Below, in pieces: positions 6,822 through 17,569 of a stretch of 32,128 bases of DNA. The stretch lies in assembly GCA_011526165.1 (NCBI GenBank), contig WYAY01000019.1, positions 1 through 32,128 on the forward strand, given 5' to 3'. Under the pieces are notes generated by a model. The model worked only from the letters and a program-made list of their open reading frames with translations, made no database searches and was not told the origin of the DNA. Numbering within the stretch: the first letter of the stretch is position 1; each line of letters starts with the position of its first letter. Source of the stretch: Sulfuritalea sp. GTDB lineage: Bacteria; Pseudomonadota; Gammaproteobacteria; Burkholderiales; Rhodocyclaceae. A program made the position numbers and the translations under genes.

Positions 6822-7502
6822 ATGCGTAACATTGCAGTGATGAAATTCGCCAAGGAAGCCGCATCGTTCCTGATGCACTTCGCCCATGGCGGCTTGCTGG
6901 TGACCGGCGTCGTTGTGACAGTGTTTCTGCTTGCGCGCGTCGGTACGGCGGAAAGCCATGAGCAGGGTCTGCAGGGCATCGGCGATATGGTCGCAGAGCA
7001 CTACGGCCAAAAGACGACGGTTGCCTCGACCGAAGGGGTTGCGCCAGTAGGCGAGATGCGCGTCGTCGTCGAATATCTGGCACGCAAGTACCGGGTGGCC
7101 GCGACCGCCATCGAGCCGCTGGTGATGACCGCACAGGCGGCCGGGTTGCGCGTTAGCGTCGATCCCATGCTGATCATCGCCGTCATGGCGATTGAATCGG
7201 GCTTCAATCCGATCGCCGAGAGCCCGATGGGCGCGCAGGGGCTGATGCAGGTCATTCCGCGTTTCCACCAGGACAAGCTGGACAAGGTTTCCGGCAACAG
7301 CCTGCTCGATCCCGCCGCGAACATCCACGTCGGCGCGATGATTCTGGAGGAATACATTCGCCGCAGCGGTTCGCTCGAAGAGGGTCTGCAGATGTATGCC
7401 GGCGCCGTCAGCGACGAAGAAGGCCTGTATGCCGCCAAGGTGCTGGCGGAAAAACAGCGCATCGAGAGCGTCGTCCGCCGCGGCCGCCAGAGCAGCGTCT
7501 GA
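6822..7502 (+). CDS. lytic transglycosylase (SLT domain), membrane-anchored
   Basis: Soluble-lytic-transglycosylase-type enzyme that cleaves the MurNAc-GlcNAc bond of peptidoglycan to leave 1,6-anhydro ends. It is 226 residues. A hydrophobic segment (GGLLVTGVVVTVFLLARVG, about 23-41) acts as signal anchor, so the catalytic part should be periplasmic. The SLT core runs from about 105 to 200: the catalytic Glu is at about residue 125 in MAIESGFNP, followed by SPMGAQGLMQVIP and LLDPAANIHVGA. ATG 6822 has GGAG 8 nt upstream. Its products are substrates for the AmpD recycling path encoded 1.5 kb upstream. The long leader and very strong promoter are unusual for such an enzyme. Confidence 0.88.
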   Translation: MRNIAVMKFAKEAASFLMHFAHGGLLVTGVVVTVFLLARVGTAESHEQGLQGIGDMVAEHYGQKTTVASTEGVAPVGEMRVVVEYLARKYRVAATAIEPLVMTAQAAGLRVSVDPMLIIAVMAIESGFNPIAESPMGAQGLMQVIPRFHQDKLDKVSGNSLLDPAANIHVGAMILEEYIRRSGSLEEGLQMYAGAVSDEEGLYAAKVLAEKQRIESVVRRGRQSSV

Positions 7503-7517
7503 GTTGTATCAGCCCAA

Positions 7518-7538
7518 GTGGCGCGCCGGGCGCGCCAC
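7518..7538. terminator. perfect GC hairpin after the transglycosylase gene
   Basis: GTGGCGCGC (7518-7526), loop CGG, then GCGCGCCAC (7530-7538): a perfect 9-bp stem starting 15 nt after the stop codon. No T tract follows on the plus strand, so it may act as a transcript-stabilising stem or a weak terminator. Confidence 0.45.
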
Positions 7539-7564
7539 ACTATCCTTCAGTCTGTCCCGTGCCG

Positions 7565-7690
7565 CTATGTGAAGGCGAAGCGCACCTGCCGCTGCGTGGC
7601 GTTGTCGCCGAAGTCGCGGCGCGAGGCTTCCAGCCGCAGCGCGATGCCCGGCGGCCCGAACGTGGAGCTCATGAGCGCGGCTTGAATCAA
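7565..7690 (-). pseudogene. 3' remnant of an outer-membrane beta-barrel gene (tentative)
   Basis: On the minus strand an open frame reads IQAALMSSTFGPPGIALRLEAS... and ends RQVRFAFT with a TAG stop at 7565-7567. Alternating polar and non-polar residues with a phenylalanine-rich end look like the last strands of a porin-like protein. Only about 40 codons exist. The first in-frame ATG is at 7670-7672, and the frame runs back into the pckG terminator, so no complete gene is possible. I read it as the surviving tail of a deleted gene, but a chance open frame in GC-rich DNA cannot be excluded. Confidence 0.35.
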
Positions 7691-7710
7691 AAGGGCGCCC
7701 GCAGGCGCCC
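7684..7710 (-). terminator. rho-independent terminator of pckG
   Basis: Read on the minus strand, GGGCGCC, loop TGCG and GGCGCCC (stem 7693-7710) are followed by TTTTGATTC. The perfect 7-bp GC stem with a T run lies 22 nt after the pckG stop codon, the classic position. Confidence 0.85.
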
Positions 7711-7732
7711 TTCGGACTTCGCGTAAAGTCGG

Positions 7733-9586
7733 TCACTCCAGGGCGCCGAAGCTCATGCGGAACAGCTCGCGCTTGAGCACCAGCTGCTTCGGCAGGCGCT
7801 CCTTCAGCTTGTCGAACAGCTCGCCGTGCAGGTCGAGTTCCTCCTGCCACATCTGGGTGTCGACGCGGGTCAGTTCCTGGAACTGCTCGCGCTTGACGTC
7901 ATCCAGTCCGCTCCAGTCGAGGTCCTCGAAGCGCGGCATCCAGCCGAGCGGCGTCTGTTGCGCGCCGACGCGGCCCTTGACGCGGTCGACGATCCATTTC
8001 AGCACGCGCATGTTCTCGCCGAAACCGGGCCACATGAAGTTGCCCTTCTCGTCCTGGCGGAACCAGTTCACCGTGAAGATGCGCGGCGGGTTGTCGATGA
8101 CGTGGCCCATGCGCAGCCAGTGGTTGAAGTAGTCGCCCATGTGGTAGCCGCAGAAGGGCAGCATGGCGAAGGGGTCGCGACGCACCTGGCCGATCTTGCC
8201 GGCGGCCGCGGCGGTGGTCTCCGAGCCCAGCGTGGCGGCCATGTAGACGCCGTAGTTCCAGTTGAAAGCCTCGAACACCAGCGGCACGGTGGTGGAGCGG
8301 CGGCCGCCGAAGATGAAGGCCGAGATGGGCACGCCGGCCGGGTCTTCCCACTTGTCGTCGAGCGAGGGGCACTGGCTGGCTGGCGCGGTGAAGCGGGCGT
8401 TCGGGTGCGCTGCGGGACGGCCGCTGCTCTTGCCAATTTCCGGCGTCCATTCCTTGCCGGTCCAGTCGGTGAGCTTCTCCGGCGGCTGCTTGGTCATGCC
8501 TTCCCACCAGACGTCGCCGTCCGGCGTGAGTGCCACGTTGGTGTAGATGATGTTGGCGTGGAGCGTCGCCATGGCGTTGTAGTTGGACTTCTCCGAGGTG
8601 CCGGGGGCGACGCCGAAGTAGCCGGCTTCCGGGTTGATGGCGTAGAGGCGGCCGTCCTGGCCCGGCTTGATCCAGGCGATGTCGTCACCGACCGTGGTGA
8701 CCTTCCAGCCATTGAACGACTTGGGCGGGATCAGCATGGCGAAGTTGGTCTTGCCGCAGGCGCTGGGGAAGGCGGCGGCGACGTAGTTCTTCTCGCCTTG
8801 CGGCGATTCGACACCGAGGATCAGCATGTGCTCGGCCAGCCAGCCCTGGTCGCGCGCCATGGTGGAAGCGATGCGCAGGGCGAAGCACTTCTTGCCGAGC
8901 AGGGCGTTGCCGCCGTAGCCGGAACCGTAGGACCAGATCTCGCGCGTCTCGGGGAAGTGCACGATGTACTTGGTGTCCTTGTTGCAGGGCCAGCGCACGT
9001 CCTGCTGGCCGGGCTGAAGGGGGTGGCCGACGCTGTGTAGGCAGGGCACGAACTCGCCGTCTTCGCCCAGAACGTCATACACGGCCTTGCCCATGCGAGT
9101 CATGATGCGCATGTTGGTGACGACATAGGGCGAATCGGAGATCTCGACGCCGATGTGGGCGATGGGCGAGCCGAGCGGACCCATGCTGAAGGGAATGACA
9201 TACATCGTGCGGCCGCGCATGCAGCCGCTGAAGAGGCCCTTCAGGGTTTCCTTCATTTTGACCGGGTCTTCCCAGTTGTTGTTGGGGCCGGCGTCGTCCT
9301 TGCGCTCCGAGCAGATGAAGGTGCGATCCTCGACACGGGCGACGTCCGAGGGGTCGGACCAGGCCAGGTAGGAATTCGGGCGCTTCTCCGGGTTGAGCTT
9401 GATCAGGCTGCCCGAAGCGACCATCTCGCCGCACAGGCGGTCGTATTCCTCCTGGGAGCCGTCGGCCCAGACAATGCGGTCCGGCCGGGTCAGGGCGGCC
9501 ACTTCCGCCACCCAGGCCTTGAGGCGGGCGTGGCGCACGTAATCAGGTGCGTTGATGGCGGCGGAATCGGAAAAGCGCTGATTCAT
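7733..9586 (-). CDS. pckG: phosphoenolpyruvate carboxykinase (GTP)
   Basis: GTP-dependent PEP carboxykinase (EC 4.1.1.32) interconverting oxaloacetate and PEP, the first committed step of gluconeogenesis from C4 acids. It is cytoplasmic, with a manganese cofactor. The 617 residues fit the GTP family (about 600-620) and not the shorter ATP family. Seen in the sequence: the P-loop and reactive cysteine in [25 protein letters not shown] for metal binding, [16 protein letters not shown], and the GTP-binding [14 protein letters not shown] and [12 protein letters not shown] segments. The ATG ([10 protein letters not shown]) has GGAG 10 nt upstream. It is divergent from maeB, so the two opposing fluxes at the C3/C4 node share one 178-bp control region. 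Its own terminator follows. Confidence 0.97.
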   Translation of the reverse strand: MNQRFSDSAAINAPDYVRHARLKAWVAEVAALTRPDRIVWADGSQEEYDRLCGEMVASGSLIKLNPEKRPNSYLAWSDPSDVARVEDRTFICSERKDDAGPNNNWEDPVKMKETLKGLFSGCMRGRTMYVIPFSMGPLGSPIAHIGVEISDSPYVVTNMRIMTRMGKAVYDVLGEDGEFVPCLHSVGHPLQPGQQDVRWPCNKDTKYIVHFPETREIWSYGSGYGGNALLGKKCFALRIASTMARDQGWLAEHMLILGVESPQGEKNYVAAAFPSACGKTNFAMLIPPKSFNGWKVTTVGDDIAWIKPGQDGRLYAINPEAGYFGVAPGTSEKSNYNAMATLHANIIYTNVALTPDGDVWWEGMTKQPPEKLTDWTGKEWTPEIGKSSGRPAAHPNARFTAPASQCPSLDDKWEDPAGVPISAFIFGGRRSTTVPLVFEAFNWNYGVYMAATLGSETTAAAAGKIGQVRRDPFAMLPFCGYHMGDYFNHWLRMGHVIDNPPRIFTVNWFRQDEKGNFMWPGFGENMRVLKWIVDRVKGRVGAQQTPLGWMPRFEDLDWSGLDDVKREQFQELTRVDTQMWQEELDLHGELFDKLKERLPKQLVLKRELFRMSFGALE

Positions 9587-9677
9587 GATGCGGGATCTCC
9601 AACTGATCGGAATGGCGACAGGCCGCGAGCCGTCAAGGGCGGGCGACGTGATATTTTCGGTGCGGAGTGCTTGAGAT

Positions 9678-9706
9678 TTGAGGCGGAAATTGCAATGCAA
9701 TATTAT
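9678..9706 (+). promoter_or_regulatory. probable maeB promoter in the pckG-maeB intergenic region
   Basis: TTGAGG (9678-9683), a 17-bp spacer and TATTAT (9701-9706) face maeB and would give a leader of about 52 nt. The 178-bp divergent region also contains the overlapping repeat TTGCAATGCAA at 9690-9700, a candidate regulator site for one or both genes. Confidence 0.5.
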
Positions 9707-9764
9707 GCCACATTTGAATGACCCGATAAACCCCGTTTTTCCAACAGAGAAGGACTCAATAAAA

Positions 9765-12038
<2,274 letters not shown>

Positions 12039-12072
12039 TCGCGCGCTTCAGGACTGCACCAGCGCCGCCGTT

Positions 12073-13224
12073 ATGGATGGAATGAAAGTCAGTCCCGACA
12101 AGACGGCGCTGATCCTCACCGGCGGCGGCGCGCGCGCCGCCTACCAGGTCGGCGTGCTGGCCGCGGTCCGCGAACTGCTGCCGGATCCGGCGCGCAACCC
12201 GTTCCCGATCATCTGCGGCACCTCGGCCGGCGCCATCAACGCCGCCGCGCTGGCCTGCTTCGCCGAGGACTTCGGCAAGGGCGTGCACTACCTGCAGGAG
12301 GTGTGGCGCAATTTCCACGCTTCCCAGGTGTATCGGGCCGACGCGCTGGGCATCGGGCTGAGCGGGCTGAACTGGCTCTCCGCGCTGATGTTCGGCTGGC
12401 TGTTCAGGCACAGCCCGCGCTCGCTGCTCGACAATGCGCCGCTGCGCCGCCTGCTCGAGCGCAGCCTGGACTTCGGCAGGATCGACGCCGCCATCGCCTC
12501 CGGCGCGCTGTACGCGGTGTCGCTGACCGCCTCGGGCTATCTGTCCGGCAACAGCGTCAGCTTCTTCCAGGCGGACAGCCGGGCGGAGACCTGGAAGCGC
12601 ACCCATCGCGCCGGGGCGCGCACGAAACTCGGCGTCGACCACCTGCTCGCCTCCAGCGCCATCCCCTTCATCTTTCCCGCCGTCAAGATCCACCGCGAGT
12701 ATTTCGGCGACGGCTCGATGCGCCAGCTGGCGCCGGTCTCGCCGGCCATCCACCTCGGCGCCGAGCGCATCCTGGTGGTCGGCGCCGGCCGCATGGAGGA
12801 CGAGAAGCGCTCGGCACGCGGCGATGCCTATCCGCCGCTGGCGCAGATCGCCGGCCATGCGCTCTCCTCGATCTTTCTCGACAGCCTGCATGTCGATCTG
12901 GAGCGGTTGCAGCGCATCAACCACACGGTATCGGTGATCCCGCCGGAAATCCGTGAGCAGGCCGGTCTTCCCCTGCGCCGCATCGAGACGCTGGTGATCT
13001 CGCCCTCGCAGCGCCTCGACTACATGGCGGCGCGCCACGTCAAGAGCCTGCCCTGGCCGGTGCGCGTCCTGCTGCGCGGCATCGGGGCCACCCGCAAGGC
13101 CGGCTCCGCCCTCGCCAGCTACCTGCTGTTCGAACAATCCTATACACGCGCCTTGATCGAACTCGGCTATACGGATACGATGGCGCGGCGCGAGGAAGTG
13201 CGTACTTTCCTGCGCATCCCGTGA
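12073..13224 (+). CDS. patatin-like phospholipase
   Basis: Serine acyl hydrolase of the patatin fold with a Ser-Asp dyad. It has 383 residues, no signal peptide and no clear membrane segment. Oxyanion loop [15 protein letters not shown] is at about 15-29. The nucleophile Ser is at about residue 51 in [10 protein letters not shown]. The catalytic Asp is at about 213 in [12 protein letters not shown], where the usual DGG is DGS. ATG 12073 is the first start; ATG 12082 (MKVSPDK) is an equally good alternative. It follows maeB by 34 nt and may be cotranscribed with it. The codons for KVSPDKTA form one copy of the dispersed 24-nt sequence described separately. Substrate unknown. Confidence 0.87.
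   Translation: MDGMKVSPDKTALILTGGGARAAYQVGVLAAVRELLPDPARNPFPIICGTSAGAINAAALACFAEDFGKGVHYLQEVWRNFHASQVYRADALGIGLSGLNWLSALMFGWLFRHSPRSLLDNAPLRRLLERSLDFGRIDAAIASGALYAVSLTASGYLSGNSVSFFQADSRAETWKRTHRAGARTKLGVDHLLASSAIPFIFPAVKIHREYFGDGSMRQLAPVSPAIHLGAERILVVGAGRMEDEKRSARGDAYPPLAQIAGHALSSIFLDSLHVDLERLQRINHTVSVIPPEIREQAGLPLRRIETLVISPSQRLDYMAARHVKSLPWPVRVLLRGIGATRKAGSALASYLLFEQSYTRALIELGYTDTMARREEVRTFLRIP
12085..12108 (+). repeat. dispersed 24-nt sequence, copy A
   Basis: The stretch starts AAAGTCAGTC and ends CAAGACGGCG. It matches copies at 17162-17185 and 29784-29807, with 20 of 24 positions identical in all three. Here it encodes KVSPDKTA at the start of the patatin gene. Confidence 0.5.
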
Positions 13225-13266
13225 TTCGAAAAAACATTAGAAACACCCCCTAACAGATTATTTTTA

Positions 13267-13294
13267 TTGCAAAATGACAATTCAGTGCTAAACT
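13267..13294 (+). promoter_or_regulatory. promoter of pbpG
   Basis: TTGCAA (13267-13272), a 16-bp spacer and TAAACT (13289-13294), with TGC directly before the -10 giving an extended -10 element. It lies in a short AT-rich stretch of about 60 bp that contrasts with the flanking GC-rich genes. The leader would be about 25 nt. Confidence 0.6.
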
Positions 13295-13325
13295 GGCCTG
13301 AAGCACGACGAGCAGGGGAGAGCGC

Positions 13326-14309
13326 GTGAAGTTCAAGCTGACGACGGTATTCGCGATGTGTGTTGCGCTGGCATTGGGCACGCTGGGTGCCGCGACGCCC
13401 GCCGAGGCGTCTACGGCGAAGAAGCAGAAGCAGAAGCAGGCCGCCAAGCACAAGAGCAAGCAGGTCAAGCAGGTGAAGAAGAAGGTCGAACCGCGCGCCG
13501 AGTTGCAGGACGCAGATGACCTGCTCCTGAAATCGTCCGCCGTGGTGGTGCAGGACCAGTCCTCCGGCGAGGTGCTGTTCGAGAAGAATTCCGACGCCGT
13601 GCTGCCGATCGCCTCGATTACCAAGCTGATGACGGCGATGGTGGTGCTCGACGCGCAGCTGTCGCTGAGCGAAACCCTAAGCATCGGCCACGAGGACGTC
13701 GATACCCTCAAGGGCACGTCGTCCCGCCTCAAGGTCGGCACGCAGTTGTCCCGCGAGGACATGCTGCTGCTGGCGCTGATGGCCTCGGAAAACCGCGCCG
13801 CCTCGGCGCTCTCGCGCCACTATCCCGGCGGCGCCGGCGCCTTCGTCGAGGCGATGAACCACAAGGCCGCCGCGATCGGGCTGAAGGACACCCGTTTCGC
13901 CGACCCGACCGGCCTGACGGCGGCCAACGTCTCCAGCGCGCGCGACCTGAGCAAGATGGTCGCCGCTGCCGCGCACTATCCGCTGATCCGTGAACTGTCC
14001 ACCACCACCGAGCGCACGGTGTGGGCGGGCAGCCGTCCGATCACCTTCCGCAACACCAACGGCCTGGTGCGCAGCCCGGCATCCGGCTGGGAAATCGCCC
14101 TGCAGAAGACCGGCTACATCCGCGAGGCGGGCAAGTGCCTGGTGATGCAGGCCTGGCTGAGCAACCGGCCGGTGGTGATCGTGCTGCTGGATTCCTGGGG
14201 CAGGCTGACGCGCATCGGCGACGCCAACCGCATCAAGCGCTGGATCGAGAATGCCGCGCTGCAGGGCGGCCGGCCCAGCGCCTCGCTGTCCCGCCGTCCG
14301 GCGGGCTGA
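13326..14309 (+). CDS. pbpG: D-alanyl-D-alanine endopeptidase (PBP7/PbpG-type)
   Basis: Low-molecular-mass penicillin-binding protein of the S11 peptidase family that cuts DD-cross-links in peptidoglycan in the periplasm. It has 327 residues with a Sec signal peptide (KFKLTTVFAMCVALALGTLG, cut near AEA). The active-site motifs are in order: SITK (Ser at about 97, Lys at about 100), SEN (about 154-156) and KTG (about 261-263). Between signal and catalytic domain lies an unusual lysine/glutamine-rich linker (about 32-57, KKQKQKQAAKHKSK and on), probably disordered and possibly cell-wall-binding. The start is GTG 13326 with AGGGGAGAG upstream. It ends at a strong terminator and is convergent with the IclR gene. 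Confidence 0.92.
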   Translation: MKFKLTTVFAMCVALALGTLGAATPAEASTAKKQKQKQAAKHKSKQVKQVKKKVEPRAELQDADDLLLKSSAVVVQDQSSGEVLFEKNSDAVLPIASITKLMTAMVVLDAQLSLSETLSIGHEDVDTLKGTSSRLKVGTQLSREDMLLLALMASENRAASALSRHYPGGAGAFVEAMNHKAAAIGLKDTRFADPTGLTAANVSSARDLSKMVAAAAHYPLIRELSTTTERTVWAGSRPITFRNTNGLVRSPASGWEIALQKTGYIREAGKCLVMQAWLSNRPVVIVLLDSWGRLTRIGDANRIKRWIENAALQGGRPSASLSRRPAG

Positions 14310-14334
14310 AAACCTTCCGGCGCGAGCCCATGCA

Positions 14335-14360
14335 GGCCGGCGCAGCCGGCCTTATTTTTT
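14335..14360 (+). terminator. rho-independent terminator of pbpG
   Basis: GGCCGGC (14335-14341), loop GCA, GCCGGCC (14345-14351), then TTATTTTTT. It is a perfect 7-bp GC stem with a strong T tract. The T tract doubles as the last codons (Lys-Lys-stop) of the convergent iclR-type gene. Confidence 0.93.
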
Positions 14361-15119
14361 GCTGAAGCCGAGGGCGAGCGAAATGTCGTCGGCGGCCTGC
14401 TTGATGAGCGGAATCCAGTCGGCGTTGTAGCGCTCGGCCGGCGCCGAGACGGAGAGGCCGGCGACCAGTTCGCCCGCGTCGTCGCGCACCGGCGCGGCGA
14501 TGCAGCGCAGCCCCTGCTCGATCTCCTCGTTGTCGAAGGCCACGCCGTGGCGGCGCACGCGATCGAGTTCCTTCTCCAGCGCCGGCAGGCTGGTGAGCGT
14601 GGTCGGCGTGAAACCGGGCATGCCCGTGCGCCTGGCGTATTCGCGCAGTTTCTGCAGGCCGTCATCGAGCAGGAACAGCTTGCCCACCGCGGTGGCGTGC
14701 AGCGGCGCGCGCGCGCCGACCAGATGCACCACGCGCACCGAGGAACGGCCGCTCGAGGTGCGCTCGACGTAGATGATCTCGTCGTCGTGGCGCACGCCGA
14801 GGTTCACGCTCTCGCCGAGCTTGGCGTGCAGGGCCTGCATGAAGGGCAGGGCGATCTCGCGGATGTTGATGCGCGACTTGACGATGTTGCCCAACTCGAG
14901 CAGGCGGATGCCGAGGCGGTAGGCGCCCGGTTCGGCGCGCTCGACGAAGCCGCTGCCCGTCATGGCGCCGAGGATGCGATGGGCGGTTGACGGGTGCAGG
15001 CCGGTCTCGCGCGAGAGCTGCTTCAGGCTCACAGCGTCGTGGTGGTGGGCCAGAACGTCCAGCAGCGCCATCATGCGCTCGATGACCTGGATGGAACTCT
15101 TCGCTTCCGGCTGGGGCAA
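14352..15119 (-). CDS. IclR-family transcriptional regulator
   Basis: A 255-residue IclR-type regulator. The N-terminal winged helix (about 8-75) contains SLKQLSRETGLHPSTAHRILGAM. The C-terminal effector domain contains GESVNLGVRHDDEIIYVER, LHATAVGKLFLL and GLRCIAAPVRDDAGELVAGLSVSAP, typical of members binding small carboxylic acids. The start is taken as TTG 15119 (PQPEAKSSIQVIERMM) with GGAAG 6 nt upstream; no earlier in-frame start looks better. It is divergent from the lutB-dehydrogenase-lutC operon and is the likely local regulator of it. The 105-bp intergenic region holds a palindrome that may be its operator. The effector is unknown. Confidence 0.88.
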   Translation of the reverse strand: MPQPEAKSSIQVIERMMALLDVLAHHHDAVSLKQLSRETGLHPSTAHRILGAMTGSGFVERAEPGAYRLGIRLLELGNIVKSRINIREIALPFMQALHAKLGESVNLGVRHDDEIIYVERTSSGRSSVRVVHLVGARAPLHATAVGKLFLLDDGLQKLREYARRTGMPGFTPTTLTSLPALEKELDRVRRHGVAFDNEEIEQGLRCIAAPVRDDAGELVAGLSVSAPAERYNADWIPLIKQAADDISLALGFSKK

Positions 15120-15169
15120 GATCGTCTTCCGTTGGATCGAATGGCGGAATACTATATCAAATCGTGAAA

Positions 15170-15183
15170 CCGCGACTTCGCGG
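15170..15183. promoter_or_regulatory. palindrome, candidate IclR operator
   Basis: CCGCG, four bases, CGCGG: a perfect 5-bp inverted repeat in the middle of the region between the IclR gene and lutB, about 40 nt before the lutB start. An AT-rich stretch (ACTATATCAAAT, 15151-15162) next to it may hold promoter elements. IclR-family sites are usually palindromes of this size. Confidence 0.35.
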
Positions 15184-15224
15184 CACGAAGCGATCAGAGA
15201 GGGCCGTTCTTGGAAGTTCGATCC

Positions 15225-16616
15225 ATGCACTTCAGGGCGCGCGCATCCGCCGCCGCCGCCGACCGTGCGCTGCAGGCCAAGCTGAGCACGGCCAAGGCGC
15301 TGTTCGTCGAGGGGCGCCGGCGCGCCGTGGCGGAGATCGACCTCGAGGCGACGCGCGAGGCGTCGAGAGCCATCCGCGATACCTGCGTGGCCGATCTCGA
15401 CCTGTGGCTGGAACGCTTCGAAACCGAAGCAACGCGGCGCGGCGGACAGGTGCTGTGGGCGCGCGACGGCGCCGAGATCTGCAGGCTGGTGACGGAGATC
15501 GCGCGCCGCCACGGCGTGAAGAAGGCGATCAAGTCGAAGTCCATGCTTTCCGAGGAGGCCGGCTTGAACGCCGCGCTGGAGGCGGCGGGTGTCGTGCCGG
15601 TGGAGACCGACCTCGGCGAGTACATCCTGCAGATCAACGGCAACGAGACGCCCTCGCACATCATCGCGCCGGCCATCCACAAGACCAAGGAGGAGGTGGC
15701 CGAGCTGTTCGAGCGCGTGCATGGGAAACCGCGCAAGACCGAGATCGGGCAGATGACGCGCGAGGCGCGCGAGGTGCTGCGGGAGCATTTTCTCTCGGCC
15801 GACATGGGCATTTCGGGCGGCAACTTCCTGGTCGCCGAGACCGGCTCGGTGGCGCTGGTCACCAACGAGGGCAACGGCCGCATGGTCACCACTCTGCCGC
15901 GTGTGCACGTCGTCGTCACCGGGGTGGAGAAGGTGATCCCGACGCTGGAGGATCTCGCCACGCTGATGCGCATCCTGCCGCGCTCGGCCACCGGGCAGGT
16001 CATTTCCAACTACTTCTCGCTGCTTACCGGCACGCGGCGGCCGGGCGACAGCGACGGCCCCGAGCACCTCTACTTCATTCTGGTCGACAACGGCCGCGTC
16101 GATCTCCTCGGCGGCGACTTCCAGCCGATGCTGCGCTGCATCCGCTGCGCCGCCTGCCTCAACCACTGCCCGGTCTACCAGACCGTCGGCGGCCACGCCT
16201 ACGGCTGGGTCTATCCCGGCCCGATGGGCTCGGTGCTCACCCCGCTGTTCGTCGGCATCGAGAACGCCGTGGACCTGCCGCAGGCCGCCACGCTGTGCAA
16301 CCAGTGCGGCGCCGTCTGCCCGGTGAAGATTCCGCTGCCCGACCTGATGCGCAAGCTGCGCGAGCAGCAGATGGAGCGCGGCCTGCGGCCGCCGGGAGAA
16401 CGCCTGCTGCTTGCGCTGTGGGGCTGGCTGGCGCGGCATCCGCGCCTCTACGCGCCGGCGGCGCGGCTTGGCGCGCGCTATCTCAAATGGCTGGCCGGCG
16501 GGGGCGACCGCATCCGTGTCCTGGGCCTCGCGCCGGCGTGGACCGAAGGGCGCGATTTTCCGGCGCCGCAAGGCAGGACCTTCCGGGAACTTTACGCAAA
16601 GAGGCAAGGCCAATGA
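15225..16616 (+). CDS. lutB: LutB/LldF-type iron-sulfur oxidoreductase
   Basis: LutB-type subunit of the flavin-independent L-lactate oxidation complex LutABC (LldEFG). The 463 residues start with an LUD domain (about 60-295; AIKSKSMLSEEAGLN, SGGNFLVAETGSVALVTNEGNGRM). Two [4Fe-4S] sites follow, CIRCAACLNHCPVY (Cys about 305, 308, 311, 315) and CNQCGAVCPVKI (Cys about 358, 361, 365). A C-terminal helical tail completes it. ATG 15225 has GGAAG 8 nt upstream; TTG 15210 is an alternative. The stop overlaps the next gene by 4 nt. No lutA (the CCG-domain subunit) is adjacent, which is unusual, so electron transfer or substrate may differ from the Bacillus complex. Confidence 0.92.
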   Translation: MHFRARASAAAADRALQAKLSTAKALFVEGRRRAVAEIDLEATREASRAIRDTCVADLDLWLERFETEATRRGGQVLWARDGAEICRLVTEIARRHGVKKAIKSKSMLSEEAGLNAALEAAGVVPVETDLGEYILQINGNETPSHIIAPAIHKTKEEVAELFERVHGKPRKTEIGQMTREAREVLREHFLSADMGISGGNFLVAETGSVALVTNEGNGRMVTTLPRVHVVVTGVEKVIPTLEDLATLMRILPRSATGQVISNYFSLLTGTRRPGDSDGPEHLYFILVDNGRVDLLGGDFQPMLRCIRCAACLNHCPVYQTVGGHAYGWVYPGPMGSVLTPLFVGIENAVDLPQAATLCNQCGAVCPVKIPLPDLMRKLREQQMERGLRPPGERLLLALWGWLARHPRLYAPAARLGARYLKWLAGGGDRIRVLGLAPAWTEGRDFPAPQGRTFRELYAKRQGQ

Positions 16617-17569
16617 GGCACCGCATCGTCTTCCTGGAGCGCGACTCCATCCGCGGCGAATTCCGCCGGCCGGACTTCCCGCACGACTACGACGAGTACC
16701 CGCTCACCGCCGCCGCGGACGTCGCCGCGAGCGTCGGCGAGGCCAGCATCGTCATCACCAACAAGGTGGTGCTGCGCGGCGAACTGCTGGCCGCCCTGCC
16801 GCAGCTCAAGATGATCGCCTGCGCCGCCACCGGCACCGACAACGTCGACCTCGACTGGTGCCGCAGCCACGGCATCGTCGTCTCCAACATCCGCGGCTAC
16901 GCCGCGAACACCGTGCCCGAGCACGCCATCGCGCTGGCCATGGCGCTGCGGCGCAACCTGCTCGCCTACCGACGCGACGTGCAGGCCGGCAAGTGGCAGC
17001 GCTCGAGCAACTTCTGTTTCTTCGACCACCCCATCCGCGACCTGCACGGCGCCACCATCGGCCTCGTCGGCCGCGGCTCGCTCGGCGAGGGCGTGGCGCG
17101 CCTGGCCGAGGCCTTCGGCATGCGCGTGCTGTGGGCCGAGCATAAAGGCGTGGACGCGGCAAAAGTCAGTCCCGGCAGGACGGCGTTCGAGGACGTGTTG
17201 CGCCAGTCCGACGTCGTTTCCCTGCACTGCCCGCTCAATGCCGAGACGCGCGGCCTCATCGGCGAGGCGGAACTGCGCCTGATGAAGCCGGATGCCGTGC
17301 TGATCAACACCGCGCGCGGCGGCATCGTGGACGAGGCGGCGCTGGCGCGCGCGCTGAAGGAAGGCTGGATCGGCGGCGCCGGCTTCGACGTGCTGTCGCA
17401 GGAGCCGCCGCGCGAAGGCAATCCCCTGCTGGAGCTCGACCTGCCCAACTTCATCCTGACCCCGCACGTCGCCTGGGCCTCGGCCGGCGCCATGCAGGCG
17501 CTGCTCGACCAGCTTACCGGCAACCTGGAAGCCTTTGCACGCGGCGAGCCGAGGAACCGGGTGGCGTGA
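16613..17569 (+). CDS. D-2-hydroxyacid dehydrogenase (NAD-dependent, glycerate/hydroxypyruvate type)
   Basis: A 318-residue D-isomer-specific 2-hydroxyacid dehydrogenase, cytoplasmic. The NAD Rossmann loop is GLVGRGSLGEGVARLAEAFG (about 146-165). The catalytic triad is intact: Arg235 in NTARGGIVDEAAL, Glu264 in DVLSQEPP and His285 in LTPHVAWAS. It most resembles the HprA/GyaR branch that reduces hydroxypyruvate or glyoxylate, but substrate cannot be read from sequence. It is locked between lutB and lutC by a 4-nt overlap upstream and a shared base (TGATG) downstream, so it is very likely part of the same pathway, perhaps interconverting a D-hydroxyacid and a ketoacid. Its KVSPGRTA segment is copy B of the 24-nt dispersed sequence. 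Confidence 0.92.
   Translation: MRHRIVFLERDSIRGEFRRPDFPHDYDEYPLTAAADVAASVGEASIVITNKVVLRGELLAALPQLKMIACAATGTDNVDLDWCRSHGIVVSNIRGYAANTVPEHAIALAMALRRNLLAYRRDVQAGKWQRSSNFCFFDHPIRDLHGATIGLVGRGSLGEGVARLAEAFGMRVLWAEHKGVDAAKVSPGRTAFEDVLRQSDVVSLHCPLNAETRGLIGEAELRLMKPDAVLINTARGGIVDEAALARALKEGWIGGAGFDVLSQEPPREGNPLLELDLPNFILTPHVAWASAGAMQALLDQLTGNLEAFARGEPRNRVA
17162..17185 (+). repeat. dispersed 24-nt sequence, copy B
   Basis: Starts AAAGTCAGTC and ends CAGGACGGCG. It differs from copy A at two positions. It is read in the same frame as copy A and encodes KVSPGRTA inside the hydroxyacid dehydrogenase, just before the FEDVLRQSDVVSLHCPL segment. Confidence 0.5.

Noticed and set aside
7721..7745. A fourth copy of the 24-nt dispersed sequence near the pckG stop
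   Set aside because: AAAGTCGGTCACTCCAGGGC shares the first bases only; the match breaks down after ten positions.
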